From Oscillospiraceae bacterium (GTDB taxonomy: Bacteria > Bacillota > Clostridia > Oscillospirales > Ruminococcaceae), in NCBI GenBank assembly GCA_017536625.1, contig JAFXGY010000050.1, forward strand, positions 19,545-83,544: a DNA stretch of 64,000 nucleotides. The letters are read 5' to 3'. Of this stretch, positions 49,169 through 56,941 are shown one piece after another (position 1 is the first letter of the stretch; every line of letters begins with the position of its first letter). Under the pieces are notes generated by a model. The model was not told where the DNA came from. It was given only the letters and a program-made list of their open reading frames with translations, and ran no database searches. The position numbers were made by a program, and so were the translations under genes.

Positions 49169-50451
49169 ACCCCCTTGAAAAAGCCCTTGATGATTATATC
49201 GGAAAAGATTTTTCGCGCTTCCATATGCCCGGGCATAAAGGTGCGGAAGGCTTTCCGGATTATTATAAATATGATATAACGGAAGTGGAAGGCACCGACA
49301 GCCTTTTTGAATCTTCCGGTGCCATTGCGGAAACGGAAACGCGCTTCGCGAAAATTTACGGAGCGGGCGCAAGCCTTCTTTCCGCAGGGGGTTCCACCCT
49401 TTGCATAGAAGCCATGCTTGCATCTTCGCTGAATCCCGGCGATAAAATAATCATCGCGAGGAACTGCCATGCTTCCGCTGTGAACACTATGGCGCTGCTG
49501 GATATTTATCCTATATGGATAAATCCGAGGGATTTATACGGAGCGGAAAAGGCTTTTGCCGAAAACAGCGGAATAAAAGCCGTTTATCTCACTTCTCCGG
49601 ATTACTTCGGGGTGCTGAGCGATATAAATGCCTTCGCAAAACTTACCCACAAAAACGGCGCAAAGCTTCTTGTGGATAATGCCCACGGCGCCCATCTTCA
49701 TTTTTTTGATGAGGAAATGCACCCCATGGCTTTGGGCGCGGATATGTGTGCGGATTCTTTGCATAAAAGCCTTCCGGTGCTCACCGGCGGAGCGCTGCTT
49801 CATATAAAAGACGGCTCTCTGCGAAATTATGCAAAACAAAAAATGCGCCTTTTCGGTTCCACAAGTCCAAGCTATCTGATAATGCTTTCGGCGGACAGAT
49901 GCGCGGAATATCTTGAGGAAAAAGCAAAAGAAGATTTTTCGGTGCTCAAAGAAAAGATAAGCGTGCTTCGCAAACTTGCTTTTGAGCACGGCCTTGCGCC
50001 GAAAACAGAAAATATTGAACCCGCAAGGCTGACTCTTTCAGTAAAATCCACCGGAATGACGGCGGAGGAATTCGGCAAAAAGCTTCGTGAGCACGAAATC
50101 GAACCGGAATATGTGAACGATGAATGGGCGGTGCTCATGGCTTCTCCTTTTAATAAGGAAGAAGACTTCGTGCGTTTGCAAAAGTTCATTGAAGATACCC
50201 CGGGAAACGGCTTCGCGCCGCCGGAAGAGTTTCTTCCGGCTATGCCGGAAAAGGCAATGAGCATCCGGGAAGCGGTTTTTGCCGAAAGCGAAGAAATTCC
50301 GGTGAAAGATGCGGTGGGAAGAATCGCCGCAGGGCTCAATCTTCCTTGCCCGCCGTGCATTGCACTTGCGGCACCGGGAGAAATCATAAGCGATGATATC
50401 GCAAACCTTCTCATAAAATACGGCATTGAAAAAATCAATGCTGTGAAATAA
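49165..50451 (+). CDS. Orn/Lys/Arg decarboxylase-family PLP enzyme (YaaO-like)
   Basis: The 428-residue enzyme has the family start 'FHMPGHKG', PLP motifs 'DNAHGAHLHF' and the Schiff-base lysine in 'DSLHKSLPVLTGGA'. It is the short form, lacking the wing domain and most of the C-terminal domain of inducible decarboxylases. B. subtilis yaaO also lies just upstream of the tmk-yaaQ-holB block. The activity is likely amino-acid decarboxylation feeding polyamine synthesis (family knowledge; substrate unproven). It overlaps femAB by four bases. Confidence 0.88.
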   Translation: MNPLEKALDDYIGKDFSRFHMPGHKGAEGFPDYYKYDITEVEGTDSLFESSGAIAETETRFAKIYGAGASLLSAGGSTLCIEAMLASSLNPGDKIIIARNCHASAVNTMALLDIYPIWINPRDLYGAEKAFAENSGIKAVYLTSPDYFGVLSDINAFAKLTHKNGAKLLVDNAHGAHLHFFDEEMHPMALGADMCADSLHKSLPVLTGGALLHIKDGSLRNYAKQKMRLFGSTSPSYLIMLSADRCAEYLEEKAKEDFSVLKEKISVLRKLAFEHGLAPKTENIEPARLTLSVKSTGMTAEEFGKKLREHEIEPEYVNDEWAVLMASPFNKEEDFVRLQKFIEDTPGNGFAPPEEFLPAMPEKAMSIREAVFAESEEIPVKDAVGRIAAGLNLPCPPCIALAAPGEIISDDIANLLIKYGIEKINAVK

Positions 50452-50486
50452 AAATGTACATAATCTTCCCAAGGAGGAACAATAAT

Positions 50487-50807
50487 ATGAAAATGATCAT
50501 GGCAATCGTCTCCGGCGATGACAGCAGCGCTGTTTCCGCAGCACTTACCAAAGCAAGATATTCCGTAACCAAGCTTGCAACCACCGGCGGCTTTCTTATG
50601 AGCGGAAACACCACCTTCCTCATCGGCGTAAACGACGATCAGGTTCAGGACGTTATCGACATCATTGCAAAACACAGCAAAAAGCGCAAACAGATGGTTC
50701 CGAACAACAGCTTCGACGTCGGCATGTATTCCGCATTCCCTGTTGAAGTAACCGTCGGCGGCGCAACCGTTTTTGTAATGAACGTCGAACATTTCGAGAA
50801 GGTCTGA
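50487..50807 (+). CDS. darA: Cyclic-di-AMP receptor protein (YaaQ/DarA/PstA)
   Basis: The 106-residue PII-like protein matches DarA/PstA: 'MIMAIVSGDDSSAVSAAL', 'LATTGGFLMSGNTTFLIG' and the C-terminal 'FPVEVTVGGATVFVMNVEHFEKV' (in pieces). It binds c-di-AMP as a trimer; the downstream target is unknown. AAGGAGG precedes the ATG at 50487 by nine bases; an earlier in-frame ATG is rejected. It is followed one base later by holB, as in Bacillus, though yaaR is missing between them. Confidence 0.93.
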   Translation: MKMIMAIVSGDDSSAVSAALTKARYSVTKLATTGGFLMSGNTTFLIGVNDDQVQDVIDIIAKHSKKRKQMVPNNSFDVGMYSAFPVEVTVGGATVFVMNVEHFEKV

Positions 50808-50808
50808 T

Positions 50809-51750
50809 ATGCCCGGAATCAAGGAACTGAAAGGAACGCTTTCCGCTTCTCTGCGCGAAGGCCTTCTTTCCCATGCCGTTCTTATTGAAGGGGAAAAGGG
50901 AACCGGAAGAAAAGAACTTGCCCTCTGGCTTGCAAAAGCGATTCTTTGCAAAGGAGAAAATCCCCCCTGCATGAACTGCGCGGTCTGCCGGAAAATCGAA
51001 AGCGGAAACCACCCGGATGTGGAAATTTACGGCGGGGAAGGCACCGCAAGAAGTTTTCATATCGAAAGCATAAGGGAGATAAAAAATTCCCTCTGGCTGG
51101 CACCGAATGAATCTGAACAGAGGATTTATATCCTCCTCAATGCGGAAAATATGACCGCCGAAGCCCAGAACGCCCTTTTGAAATCCCTCGAAGAACCTCC
51201 GGCACACGCAAGGTTTATCCTTACCTGCGATAACAGAAGAAGCCTTCTTGATACCATAATAAGCCGTTCCACGGTTTATACTCTTGAACCGCCCACAAGG
51301 GAGGAGTGCGCTTCTGCCCTTATGGAAGAATTCGGAGAACTTTCCGAAAAGGAAGCGGAGATTTTTTCCATAGCTTTCGGCGGAAACTTCGGCGCGGCGA
51401 AAAAGGCTTTTTCGGAAGGGGAAAGCGAAATTGTTTTTCTTGCCGCAAAAACCCCCGAAATCCTTCGGAAGGGAGAAAGCTATACCCTTGCGGCAAAACT
51501 TTCTTCCCTTTGCAAAACAAGGGCGGAACTTTCGGAATTCCTTGAAAGGCTTCTGAACATAACCGGACGCTGCGGAATCGACCGCGCCGCCGGAAAAAAC
51601 ACTCCGGTGCGGGTTACCCCCATCGAAGCAGTAAAAACATCTGAAATCATTGAACGCGGAAAGACCGCCGTTTTGCAAAACTGCTCTCTCGAACTTATTG
51701 AAAGCTGGCTTTGCATGGAACTTTCCGGCGTTTTTGGAGGAAATTTATGA
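50809..51750 (+). CDS. holB: DNA polymerase III subunit delta'
   Basis: Part of the clamp-loader complex. The 313-residue protein has a degenerate Walker A ('IEGEKGTGRKELALWLA'), a zinc-binding set ('CKGENPPCMNCAVC'), 'NAENMTAEAQNALLKSLEEPP' (cut in parts) and the 'SRS' sensor ('IISRSTVY'). It lies between darA and ricT as in Bacillus. Its stop overlaps the ricT start (ATGA). Confidence 0.9.
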   Translation: MPGIKELKGTLSASLREGLLSHAVLIEGEKGTGRKELALWLAKAILCKGENPPCMNCAVCRKIESGNHPDVEIYGGEGTARSFHIESIREIKNSLWLAPNESEQRIYILLNAENMTAEAQNALLKSLEEPPAHARFILTCDNRRSLLDTIISRSTVYTLEPPTREECASALMEEFGELSEKEAEIFSIAFGGNFGAAKKAFSEGESEIVFLAAKTPEILRKGESYTLAAKLSSLCKTRAELSEFLERLLNITGRCGIDRAAGKNTPVRVTPIEAVKTSEIIERGKTAVLQNCSLELIESWLCMELSGVFGGNL

Positions 51751-52601
51751 GCGAAAAAATCGAAGTTATCGGCGTGCGCTTCAAAGAAGTGGGCAAGGTC
51801 TATTATTTTGACCCGGAGGGCGAAAAATTTTCCATCGGCGATAAGGTCATAGTCGAAACCAGCCGCGGAACCGAATGCGGCGAAGTTGCGGCGGATAACC
51901 GCTTTGTCGGCGAAGAAAAAGTCGTAATGCCCCTCAAAAAAGTAATCCGCTTCGCAACGGAAGAGGATCTTAAACACGTCGAGGAAAACAATATCCTTGA
52001 AAAGCAGGCTTTTGAAAAATGCCTTGTAAAAATCGCCGACCACGGCCTTGATATGAAGCTTGTTGACGTCGAATATACCTTCGATAACAGCAAGATCATT
52101 TTCTATTTCACCGCCGACGGAAGAATCGACTTCCGCGAACTGGTAAAGGACCTTGCGGCAATCTTCCGTACAAGAATCGAACTTCGCCAGATCGGAGTGC
52201 GCGACGAAGCAAAAATGATGGGCGGGCTCGGAATTTGCGGAAGACCTTTCTGCTGTTCCCAGTTCCTTGGGGAATTTGCGCCGGTTTCCGTAAAAATGGC
52301 AAAGGAACAGGGGCTTTCACTCAACCCCACAAAAATTTCCGGAACCTGCGGAAGGCTTATGTGCTGCCTTAAATATGAACAGGAAGGTTATGAAGAACTT
52401 ATCCGCACCACCCCAAGGGTTGGTTCCGCCGTAAGAACTCCGGAAGGAAACGGCGTTGTTGTTGACCTTAACCTTATGACCGGAATGCTTACAGTAAAAA
52501 TGGATGATGCCCCGGACGGCGCACCCATGAGCTTCCATAAATCCGCGGTGAAAAGAATCCGCGGCGAAAGAGAAGAACAGAGAACCGAAGAGGAAGAATA
52601 A
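51747..52601 (+). CDS. ricT: PSP1 domain protein RicT (YaaT)
   Basis: The 284-residue protein has the PSP1 domain with 'GDKVIVETSRGTECGEV' near the start. The cysteine motifs 'GICGRPFCCSQFL' and 'GTCGRLMCCLKYE' (about 165-210) bind [4Fe-4S] clusters in the RicAFT complex. That complex directs RNase Y processing and affects sporulation and competence in B. subtilis. The ATG at 51747 follows GGAGG by six bases and overlaps holB. ricA and ricF are not in the window. Confidence 0.92.
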   Translation: MSEKIEVIGVRFKEVGKVYYFDPEGEKFSIGDKVIVETSRGTECGEVAADNRFVGEEKVVMPLKKVIRFATEEDLKHVEENNILEKQAFEKCLVKIADHGLDMKLVDVEYTFDNSKIIFYFTADGRIDFRELVKDLAAIFRTRIELRQIGVRDEAKMMGGLGICGRPFCCSQFLGEFAPVSVKMAKEQGLSLNPTKISGTCGRLMCCLKYEQEGYEELIRTTPRVGSAVRTPEGNGVVVDLNLMTGMLTVKMDDAPDGAPMSFHKSAVKRIRGEREEQRTEEEE

Positions 52602-52632
52602 TTTTCAGACATTACAAAAGGAGGACTAAAAT

Positions 52633-52806
52633 ATGTCTTACAAAATTTCCGATATGTGCATTGAATGCGGCACCTGCGCAGAAAACTGCCCCGTCGGCGC
52701 AATTGAACCCGGCGACGGCAAATATGTCATCAACCAGGCAAAATGCATCGAATGCGGCACTTGTTCCTATTCCTGCCCCGTCGGCGCAGCCCACGCAGAG
52801 GATTGA
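52633..52806 (+). CDS. 2[4Fe-4S] ferredoxin 1
   Basis: A 57-residue clostridial-type ferredoxin. It has two CxxCxxCxxxCP motifs ('CIECGTCAENCP' and 'CIECGTCSYSCP') and pseudo-twofold symmetry. AAAGGAGGA lies upstream of the ATG, and it follows ricT by 31 bases without a terminator. It is the first of four ferredoxins here and a low-potential electron carrier in the cytoplasm. Confidence 0.93.
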   Translation: MSYKISDMCIECGTCAENCPVGAIEPGDGKYVINQAKCIECGTCSYSCPVGAAHAED

Positions 52807-52868
52807 TTTGTTTTTAGCCTGCCCCAAAAACAGAAAAGGTTAAAAAATCATAAGGAGAGTGTTTTATC

Positions 52869-53039
52869 ATGGCATATAAAATTTCCAATGACTGCATTTT
52901 TTGCGGTGCCTGCGCAGATGCCTGTCCCGTCGGCGCAATTTCCGAAGGTGACGGCAAATATGTCATCGACCCGGCGAAATGCATTGACTGCGGTTCCTGC
53001 GCTTCCGAATGCCCCGTCGGCGCACCGAACGAAGAATAA
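52869..53039 (+). CDS. 2[4Fe-4S] ferredoxin 2
   Basis: A 56-residue ferredoxin with 'CIFCGACADACP' and 'CIDCGSCASECP', nearly the same frame as ferredoxin 1 ('GDGKYVI' shared). AAGGAGA lies nine bases before the ATG. It is followed by a terminator. Shared linkers point to recent tandem duplication with divergence, and separate expression levels are possible. Confidence 0.93.
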   Translation: MAYKISNDCIFCGACADACPVGAISEGDGKYVIDPAKCIDCGSCASECPVGAPNEE

Positions 53040-53050
53040 ATGATGATTTT

Positions 53051-53088
53051 TAAACAGGAAAGGCGAATCTTTCCTGTTTATTTTTTTG
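53051..53088 (+). terminator. Terminator after ferredoxin 2
   Basis: AAACAGGAAAG/CTTTCCTGTTT stem followed by ATTTTTTT. Confidence 0.85.
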
Positions 53089-53096
53089 CGAACATA

Positions 53097-53124
53097 TTGA
53101 ATTTTGCTGAAAATATGGTAATAT
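53097..53124 (+). promoter_or_regulatory. Promoter of ferredoxin 3
   Basis: TTGAAT (53097-53102), 16-base spacer, TAATAT (53119-53124). The surrounding block resembles the promoters at 53387 and 53965. Confidence 0.5.
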
Positions 53125-53157
53125 GATATCGTAAAATAAAAAAGGAGGTATTTTTTT

Positions 53158-53328
53158 ATGGCTTACAAAATTTCTGATGCTTGCATCGGCTGCGGCAGCT
53201 GTGTTGATGAATGCCCCGTCGGCGCAATTTCTCTCGAAGGTGATGTTGCTGTTATCGACGCAGGTACCTGCATCGAATGCGGCGCTTGCGCAGGCGTTTG
53301 CCCTGTTGACGCACCCCAGGCTGAATAA
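53158..53328 (+). CDS. 2[4Fe-4S] ferredoxin 3
   Basis: A 56-residue ferredoxin with 'CIGCGSCVDECP' and 'CIECGACAGVCP', acidic like classical clostridial ferredoxin. Codon choice (GCT, GTT, TCT) is more biased to highly expressed genes than in its neighbours. It has its own promoter, a strong AAAGGAGG site and a strong terminator, so this is probably the major ferredoxin of the cell (inference). Confidence 0.93.
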   Translation: MAYKISDACIGCGSCVDECPVGAISLEGDVAVIDAGTCIECGACAGVCPVDAPQAE

Positions 53329-53341
53329 TCAAAAAACCGCT

Positions 53342-53379
53342 GAGCGGGAAGGCGCTGCCTTCCCGCTCTGTTTTTTTAC
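53342..53379 (+). terminator. Terminator after ferredoxin 3
   Basis: GAGCGGGAAGGC-GCT-GCCTTCCCGCTC followed by seven T. Confidence 0.92.
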
Positions 53380-53447
53380 GCAAATATTGATTCTTATAAA
53401 AAGTATGATAAAATTAATATCCAAAGAAAAAAAGATTTTGGAAAATG
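53379..53447 (+). repeat. Ferredoxin promoter/leader block, diverged copy upstream of GNAT
   Basis: CGCAAATATTGATT...TATAAAAAGTATGATAAAATT...ATCC.AAGA closely matches 53957-54027. TTGATT (53387-53392) and TAAAAT (53409-53414) form a promoter. It ends 'GGAAAATG' like the ferredoxin 4 start but then diverges, suggesting a promoter copy left behind by duplication. Confidence 0.65.
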
Positions 53448-53487
53448 CCCTTTTAATTTTTTAAATATGGATACCGGGTGGGATTAT

Positions 53488-53937
53488 ATGGAAATACAGG
53501 AATATTTCAGCACTCAAAATAAAGAATATTGGATTTCAGAAATTGAAAAATCCGATTGGAGCGCAGGAAAATTTCTGCACAGACTTTTAAAAGATAACAA
53601 GCTTAAAGAAACTGTGGGCGAAAATACCAAGCTGCTTTTGCTTACGGAAAAGAAAAAACTTGTTTCCTTTTGCACTTTTGCGGAAAAAGATGATATTCAG
53701 CCGACGGAACTTACCCCATGGATAGGCTGGGTATATACTTTTCCGGAATACAGAGGAAACCGCTTTGCGGGAAAACTTATTGCATACGCGGAAAAACTTG
53801 CAAAGGAAGCGGGAATGGAGAATATTTATATTTCCACAAACCATGTGGGGCTTTACGAAAAATACGGCTATGAGTTTTATAAAATTATGAAAGCTGTGGA
53901 TGGCGAAGATTCGAGGGTCTATACAAAACGGCTTTGA
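53488..53937 (+). CDS. GNAT acetyltransferase
   Basis: A 149-residue GNAT protein. Acetyl-CoA motif A lies in 'VYTFPEYRGNRFAGKLIAYAEKLA' (quoted in part: 'YRGNRFAGKL') and motif B in 'GLYEKYGYEFY', with 'VSFCTFAEKDDIQP' before them. The ATG at 53488 (after GGGTGGGA) is preferred to 53467 because it gives the usual N-terminus and has a ribosome site. The substrate is unknown. It is inserted between ferredoxins 3 and 4, behind a duplicated ferredoxin-type promoter. Confidence 0.78.
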   Translation: MEIQEYFSTQNKEYWISEIEKSDWSAGKFLHRLLKDNKLKETVGENTKLLLLTEKKKLVSFCTFAEKDDIQPTELTPWIGWVYTFPEYRGNRFAGKLIAYAEKLAKEAGMENIYISTNHVGLYEKYGYEFYKIMKAVDGEDSRVYTKRL

Positions 53938-53956
53938 GTTTGCTTTTGTTTTTTTA

Positions 53957-54027
53957 AGCAAATATTGATTTTTATAAAAAATATGATAAAATTATATTAT
54001 CCGAAGAAGAGGAGGATTGGGAAAATG
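53957..54027 (+). promoter_or_regulatory. Promoter/leader block of ferredoxin 4
   Basis: TTGATT (53965-53970), 16-base spacer, TAAAAT (53987-53992), then GAGGAGG. It is a near duplicate of 53379-53447. Confidence 0.6.
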
Positions 54028-54207
54028 GCCTATACCATCAAAAGCAATTGCATTGAATGCGGAAAATGCGAAAAAGAATGTCCCAAGGACGCAATATATC
54101 AGACCTGCGGACAGTATGCCATTATCCCGAGAAGATGCATCGAATGCGGAAAATGCGCAAAGGTCTGCCCCGTTGGCGCACCTGAACCGAAGAAAAAACT
54201 TTTTTGA
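54025..54207 (+). CDS. 2[4Fe-4S] ferredoxin 4
   Basis: A 60-residue ferredoxin with 'CIECGKCEKECP' and 'CIECGKCAKVCP'. Unlike the other three it is basic (Lys-rich, ending 'PEPKKKLF') and has a longer linker ('DAIYQTCGQYAIIPRR') with an extra Cys. It may have a different partner or potential. AGAGGAGG precedes the ATG at 54025; a start at 53965 is rejected since it lies in the promoter. Confidence 0.92.
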   Translation: MAYTIKSNCIECGKCEKECPKDAIYQTCGQYAIIPRRCIECGKCAKVCPVGAPEPKKKLF

Positions 54208-54210
54208 TTT

Positions 54211-54245
54211 CAGACGGGAAGGGAAAAATTCCTTCCCGTTTTTTA
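54211..54245 (+). terminator. Terminator after ferredoxin 4
   Basis: ACGGGAAGG/CCTTCCCGT stem followed by TTTTT. Confidence 0.85.
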
Positions 54246-54271
54246 ATAGTTTAGAAAAAGGAGAGATTTGA

Positions 54272-55195
54272 ATGAAGAAATCCGGATTTTTTACAAGGAC
54301 GGAAGAAACAACCGTTACCGATGAAAAAGGAAACTACAGAACCAAAACAGAAAAACGCTTTAACTGGGGAAGAATTCTTCTCGTTTTTATTCCCGTTCTT
54401 GCGCTTGCTGTTTTTCTTTCCTGCATAAGAATCGTTCCCACCGGTCACACCGGAATAGTCGTCACCTTCGGAAAAGTGGAGGAAGGCTCTCTCGATTCCG
54501 GTCCGAACTTCGTTCTTCCCTGGCAGAAGGTTGTGAACCTTGATAACCGCGTTCAGAAGGTGAATATCAATACGGAAGCTTTTTCCAGCGATATCCAGCA
54601 GGTCCAGGTTTCCACCACCATCAACTATAGCATCAACGCAAAAACCGCATATACCCTTTATAAAACCGTCGGAAAAAATTATTATGATAACATAATCCTT
54701 CCAAGGGCGCTTGAAAACGTAAAAGCAATTTTCGCGAATTATACCGCAGAAAATCTTATTTCCCACCGTGAATCTCTTTCCGGAGAAATTGTGACCGCCA
54801 TGAAAGCGGATATGGAAAGCTATGGAATCACCGTGAACGATATTTCCATCGAGGATATCGATTTTACCGAAGCCTTCACCGATGCCGTTGAGGCAAAGCA
54901 GGTTGCCGCGCAGGAAAAACTTACCGCCCAGACCAAGCAGGAACAGCTTACCATGGAACAGCAGGCTCAGGCAGAGCGTGACGTAATCGCCGCACAGGCA
55001 GAACTTGAAGTAACAAAAATCCAGGCAGAATCCGCATATTATGCGGGTGAAAAGGAAGCGGAAGTCAACAAGAAGATTGCCGAAAGCCTTACCCCGGAAC
55101 TTGTTCAGTATTATTACGTTCAGCAGTGGAACGGACAGATGCCCACAACCATCCTAGGCGAAGCAAGTTCCTTTATGCTCAATCTGCCCAACTGA
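54272..55195 (+). CDS. SPFH/prohibitin-family membrane protein
   Basis: The 307-residue protein has a short cytoplasmic N-terminus, one transmembrane helix (about 33-52) and the SPFH domain ('IVPTGHTGIVVTFGKVEEGSL' in part, 'DNRVQKVNI', about 55-215). A coiled coil rich in Gln/Glu/Ala (about 215-265) follows. Prohibitin-like proteins form ring scaffolds in membranes and modulate proteases such as FtsH. An AAAAGGAGAG site precedes the ATG. It has no evident partner nearby. Confidence 0.9.
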   Translation: MKKSGFFTRTEETTVTDEKGNYRTKTEKRFNWGRILLVFIPVLALAVFLSCIRIVPTGHTGIVVTFGKVEEGSLDSGPNFVLPWQKVVNLDNRVQKVNINTEAFSSDIQQVQVSTTINYSINAKTAYTLYKTVGKNYYDNIILPRALENVKAIFANYTAENLISHRESLSGEIVTAMKADMESYGITVNDISIEDIDFTEAFTDAVEAKQVAAQEKLTAQTKQEQLTMEQQAQAERDVIAAQAELEVTKIQAESAYYAGEKEAEVNKKIAESLTPELVQYYYVQQWNGQMPTTILGEASSFMLNLPN

Positions 55196-55220
55196 GAAAA
55201 ACAGCTGTCATAGATAAAAA

Positions 55221-55271
55221 CAATCCCTCAGTCTGCTTCGCAGACAGCTCCTTTTACACAAGGGAGCCTTA
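55221..55271 (-). repeat. Structured dispersed repeat, copy 5 (half-element, inverted)
   Basis: AATCCCTCA-GTCTGC-TTC-GCAGAC-AGCTCC...GGGAGC reads on the minus strand as hairpin 1 (GGCTCCCTT..AAAGGAGC) followed by hairpin 2 and TGAGGGATT. It lies 18 bases upstream of the yabB-like gene. Confidence 0.65.
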
Positions 55272-55288
55272 AGAGGAAGAGGATTTTA

Positions 55289-55948
55289 ATGGATATTACA
55301 GTAAATGATTTTTACGGCCTTGATATGGCCACCACAAAAGAATACGGCTTCGGGGGAGATGCTCTTCTTCTTGCGGAATTCGCAAAGCCGAAATTCAGGG
55401 ACGAAGTGCTCGATCTCTGCACAGGCTGCGGAGTGGTGCCGGTTATGATGATGGCAAACGGCTTTAAAGGAAGAGTCACCGCCGTTGATATCCAGCCCGG
55501 CGCCATCGAACTTTGCAGATGGACCGCCGAAAAAAACGGCATCGGAGACAGGTTCTTTCCGGTTCTCTGCGACCTGAACAAGCTCGATTGGCCGGCGGAA
55601 AGTTTCAGCCTTATAACGGTGAATCCGCCATATTTTGTTTCCGGTTCCGGTAAGGAAAACGGAACAGCGGAAAGGGACCTTGCAAGGCGCGAAAGCGGCT
55701 GCACCCTTGCCCAGGTGACAAAAACAGCCGGAAGGCTCCTTAAATACGGCGGAAGATTTTGTATGTGCCACAGACCGGAACGCCTTGCGGACGTTATTTT
55801 TGAAATGCGGAAAAACAAGCTTGAACCGAAGCGCCTTACCTTCGTGAACAACGCAACGGATTCCGCTGAACCATGGCTCATTCTTATCGAAGGGAAAAAA
55901 GGCGGCCATGCGGGCCTTAAAATAAACTATATTCAGAACGGAAGATAA
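55289..55948 (+). CDS. YabB/TrmN6-like tRNA adenine-N6 methyltransferase
   Basis: The 219-residue class I methyltransferase has the SAM motif 'LDLCTGCGVVPVMMM' and catalytic 'VNPPYF' (NPPY, typical of N6-adenine methylation). It resembles YfiC/TrmN6, which modifies A37 of tRNA-Val in E. coli, and YabB in Bacillus, where it likewise precedes rsmI. GAGGAAGAGGA lies before the ATG. It is six bases from rsmI and clearly in an operon with it. Confidence 0.88.
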   Translation: MDITVNDFYGLDMATTKEYGFGGDALLLAEFAKPKFRDEVLDLCTGCGVVPVMMMANGFKGRVTAVDIQPGAIELCRWTAEKNGIGDRFFPVLCDLNKLDWPAESFSLITVNPPYFVSGSGKENGTAERDLARRESGCTLAQVTKTAGRLLKYGGRFCMCHRPERLADVIFEMRKNKLEPKRLTFVNNATDSAEPWLILIEGKKGGHAGLKINYIQNGR

Positions 55949-55954
55949 AAAATT

Positions 55955-56785
55955 ATGGGAATACTTTATGTTGTGGGAACCCCCATCGGAAATCTCGGCG
56001 ATTTTTCACCGAGAGCGGTGGAAACCCTTGAAAAAGTTGATTTTATTGCGGCGGAGGATACCAGAGTCACCGTCAAGCTTCTGAACCATTTCGGCATAAA
56101 AAAGCCCATGGTGATTTATCAGAAGTTCAATGAATACGAACAGGGCGAAATCATCGTGAACCGCCTTCAAAGCGGCGAAAGCTGCGCCATAGTCACCGAT
56201 GCGGGAATGCCCTGCATCAGCGATCCGGGCGAAACCCTCGTTAAACTCTGCATAAAAGCCGACGTCAAGGTGGAAGTGGTTCCGGGTCCTTCTGCGGTAA
56301 TTTCCGCTCTGGCGGTTTCCGGACTTTCGGTTTCACGCTTCACTTTCGAAGGCTTTCTCAGCGTAAAGCGCACTTCAAGAATGGAACACCTTATGGAACT
56401 TCGGCATGAACGCCGCACCATAGTTTTTTATGAAGCACCCCATAAGCTCCTCAGCACCCTCAAGGATATGAATTCTGTTTTCGGCGAACGCAATATCGTC
56501 GTAATCAAGGAACTTACCAAAATCCACGAAACCAGCTGGAGAGGCACCCTTTCCGAAGCGGTTGCTTACCACACCGAAAATCCGCCGAAGGGCGAATACG
56601 TCCTTGTGCTTGAAGGCGAGCAGATAGAAAAGGAAGAAATGCGCGACCCCATGGAGGAAGCAATCTCCATCGCGAAGGAACTTATGGAAAAGGGCAAGCC
56701 CGCTTCCATGGCGGCAAAGGAAGCCGCAAAGCTTACCGGACAGACCAAAGGCGAGGTTTATAAAAGGCTTATTGAAGAAGAATAA
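55955..56785 (+). CDS. rsmI: 16S rRNA (cytidine1402-2'-O)-methyltransferase
   Basis: Methylates the ribose of C1402 in the decoding centre. The 276-residue protein has 'LYVVGTPIGNLGD', 'AAEDTRVTVKLLNHFGI', 'VTDAGMPCISDPGE', 'VEVVPGPSAVISAL' and 'FEGFL' (tetrapyrrole methylase fold). It ends with the small C-terminal domain 'MAAKEAAKLTGQTKGEVYK'. It is the last gene of the yaaQ-to-rsmI block and is followed by a terminator. Confidence 0.96.
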   Translation: MGILYVVGTPIGNLGDFSPRAVETLEKVDFIAAEDTRVTVKLLNHFGIKKPMVIYQKFNEYEQGEIIVNRLQSGESCAIVTDAGMPCISDPGETLVKLCIKADVKVEVVPGPSAVISALAVSGLSVSRFTFEGFLSVKRTSRMEHLMELRHERRTIVFYEAPHKLLSTLKDMNSVFGERNIVVIKELTKIHETSWRGTLSEAVAYHTENPPKGEYVLVLEGEQIEKEEMRDPMEEAISIAKELMEKGKPASMAAKEAAKLTGQTKGEVYKRLIEEE

Positions 56786-56795
56786 AATAAGAGAC

Positions 56796-56834
56796 AAAAG
56801 CCCTGTACTCATTTGAGTACGGGGCTTTTTGTTT
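56796..56834 (+). terminator. Terminator after rsmI
   Basis: AAAAGCCCTGTACTC-ATTT-GAGTACGGGGCTTTT followed by T residues. Confidence 0.9.
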
Positions 56835-56941
56835 GCGGAGTGAATTTCAACAAAAATTGAGTGAAAGTTGAAGGAAGGTTGTATTTTACGGGATAAAATT
56901 CATGATAGCATGACAGAATTATACTTTTCCGGGGGGATATC

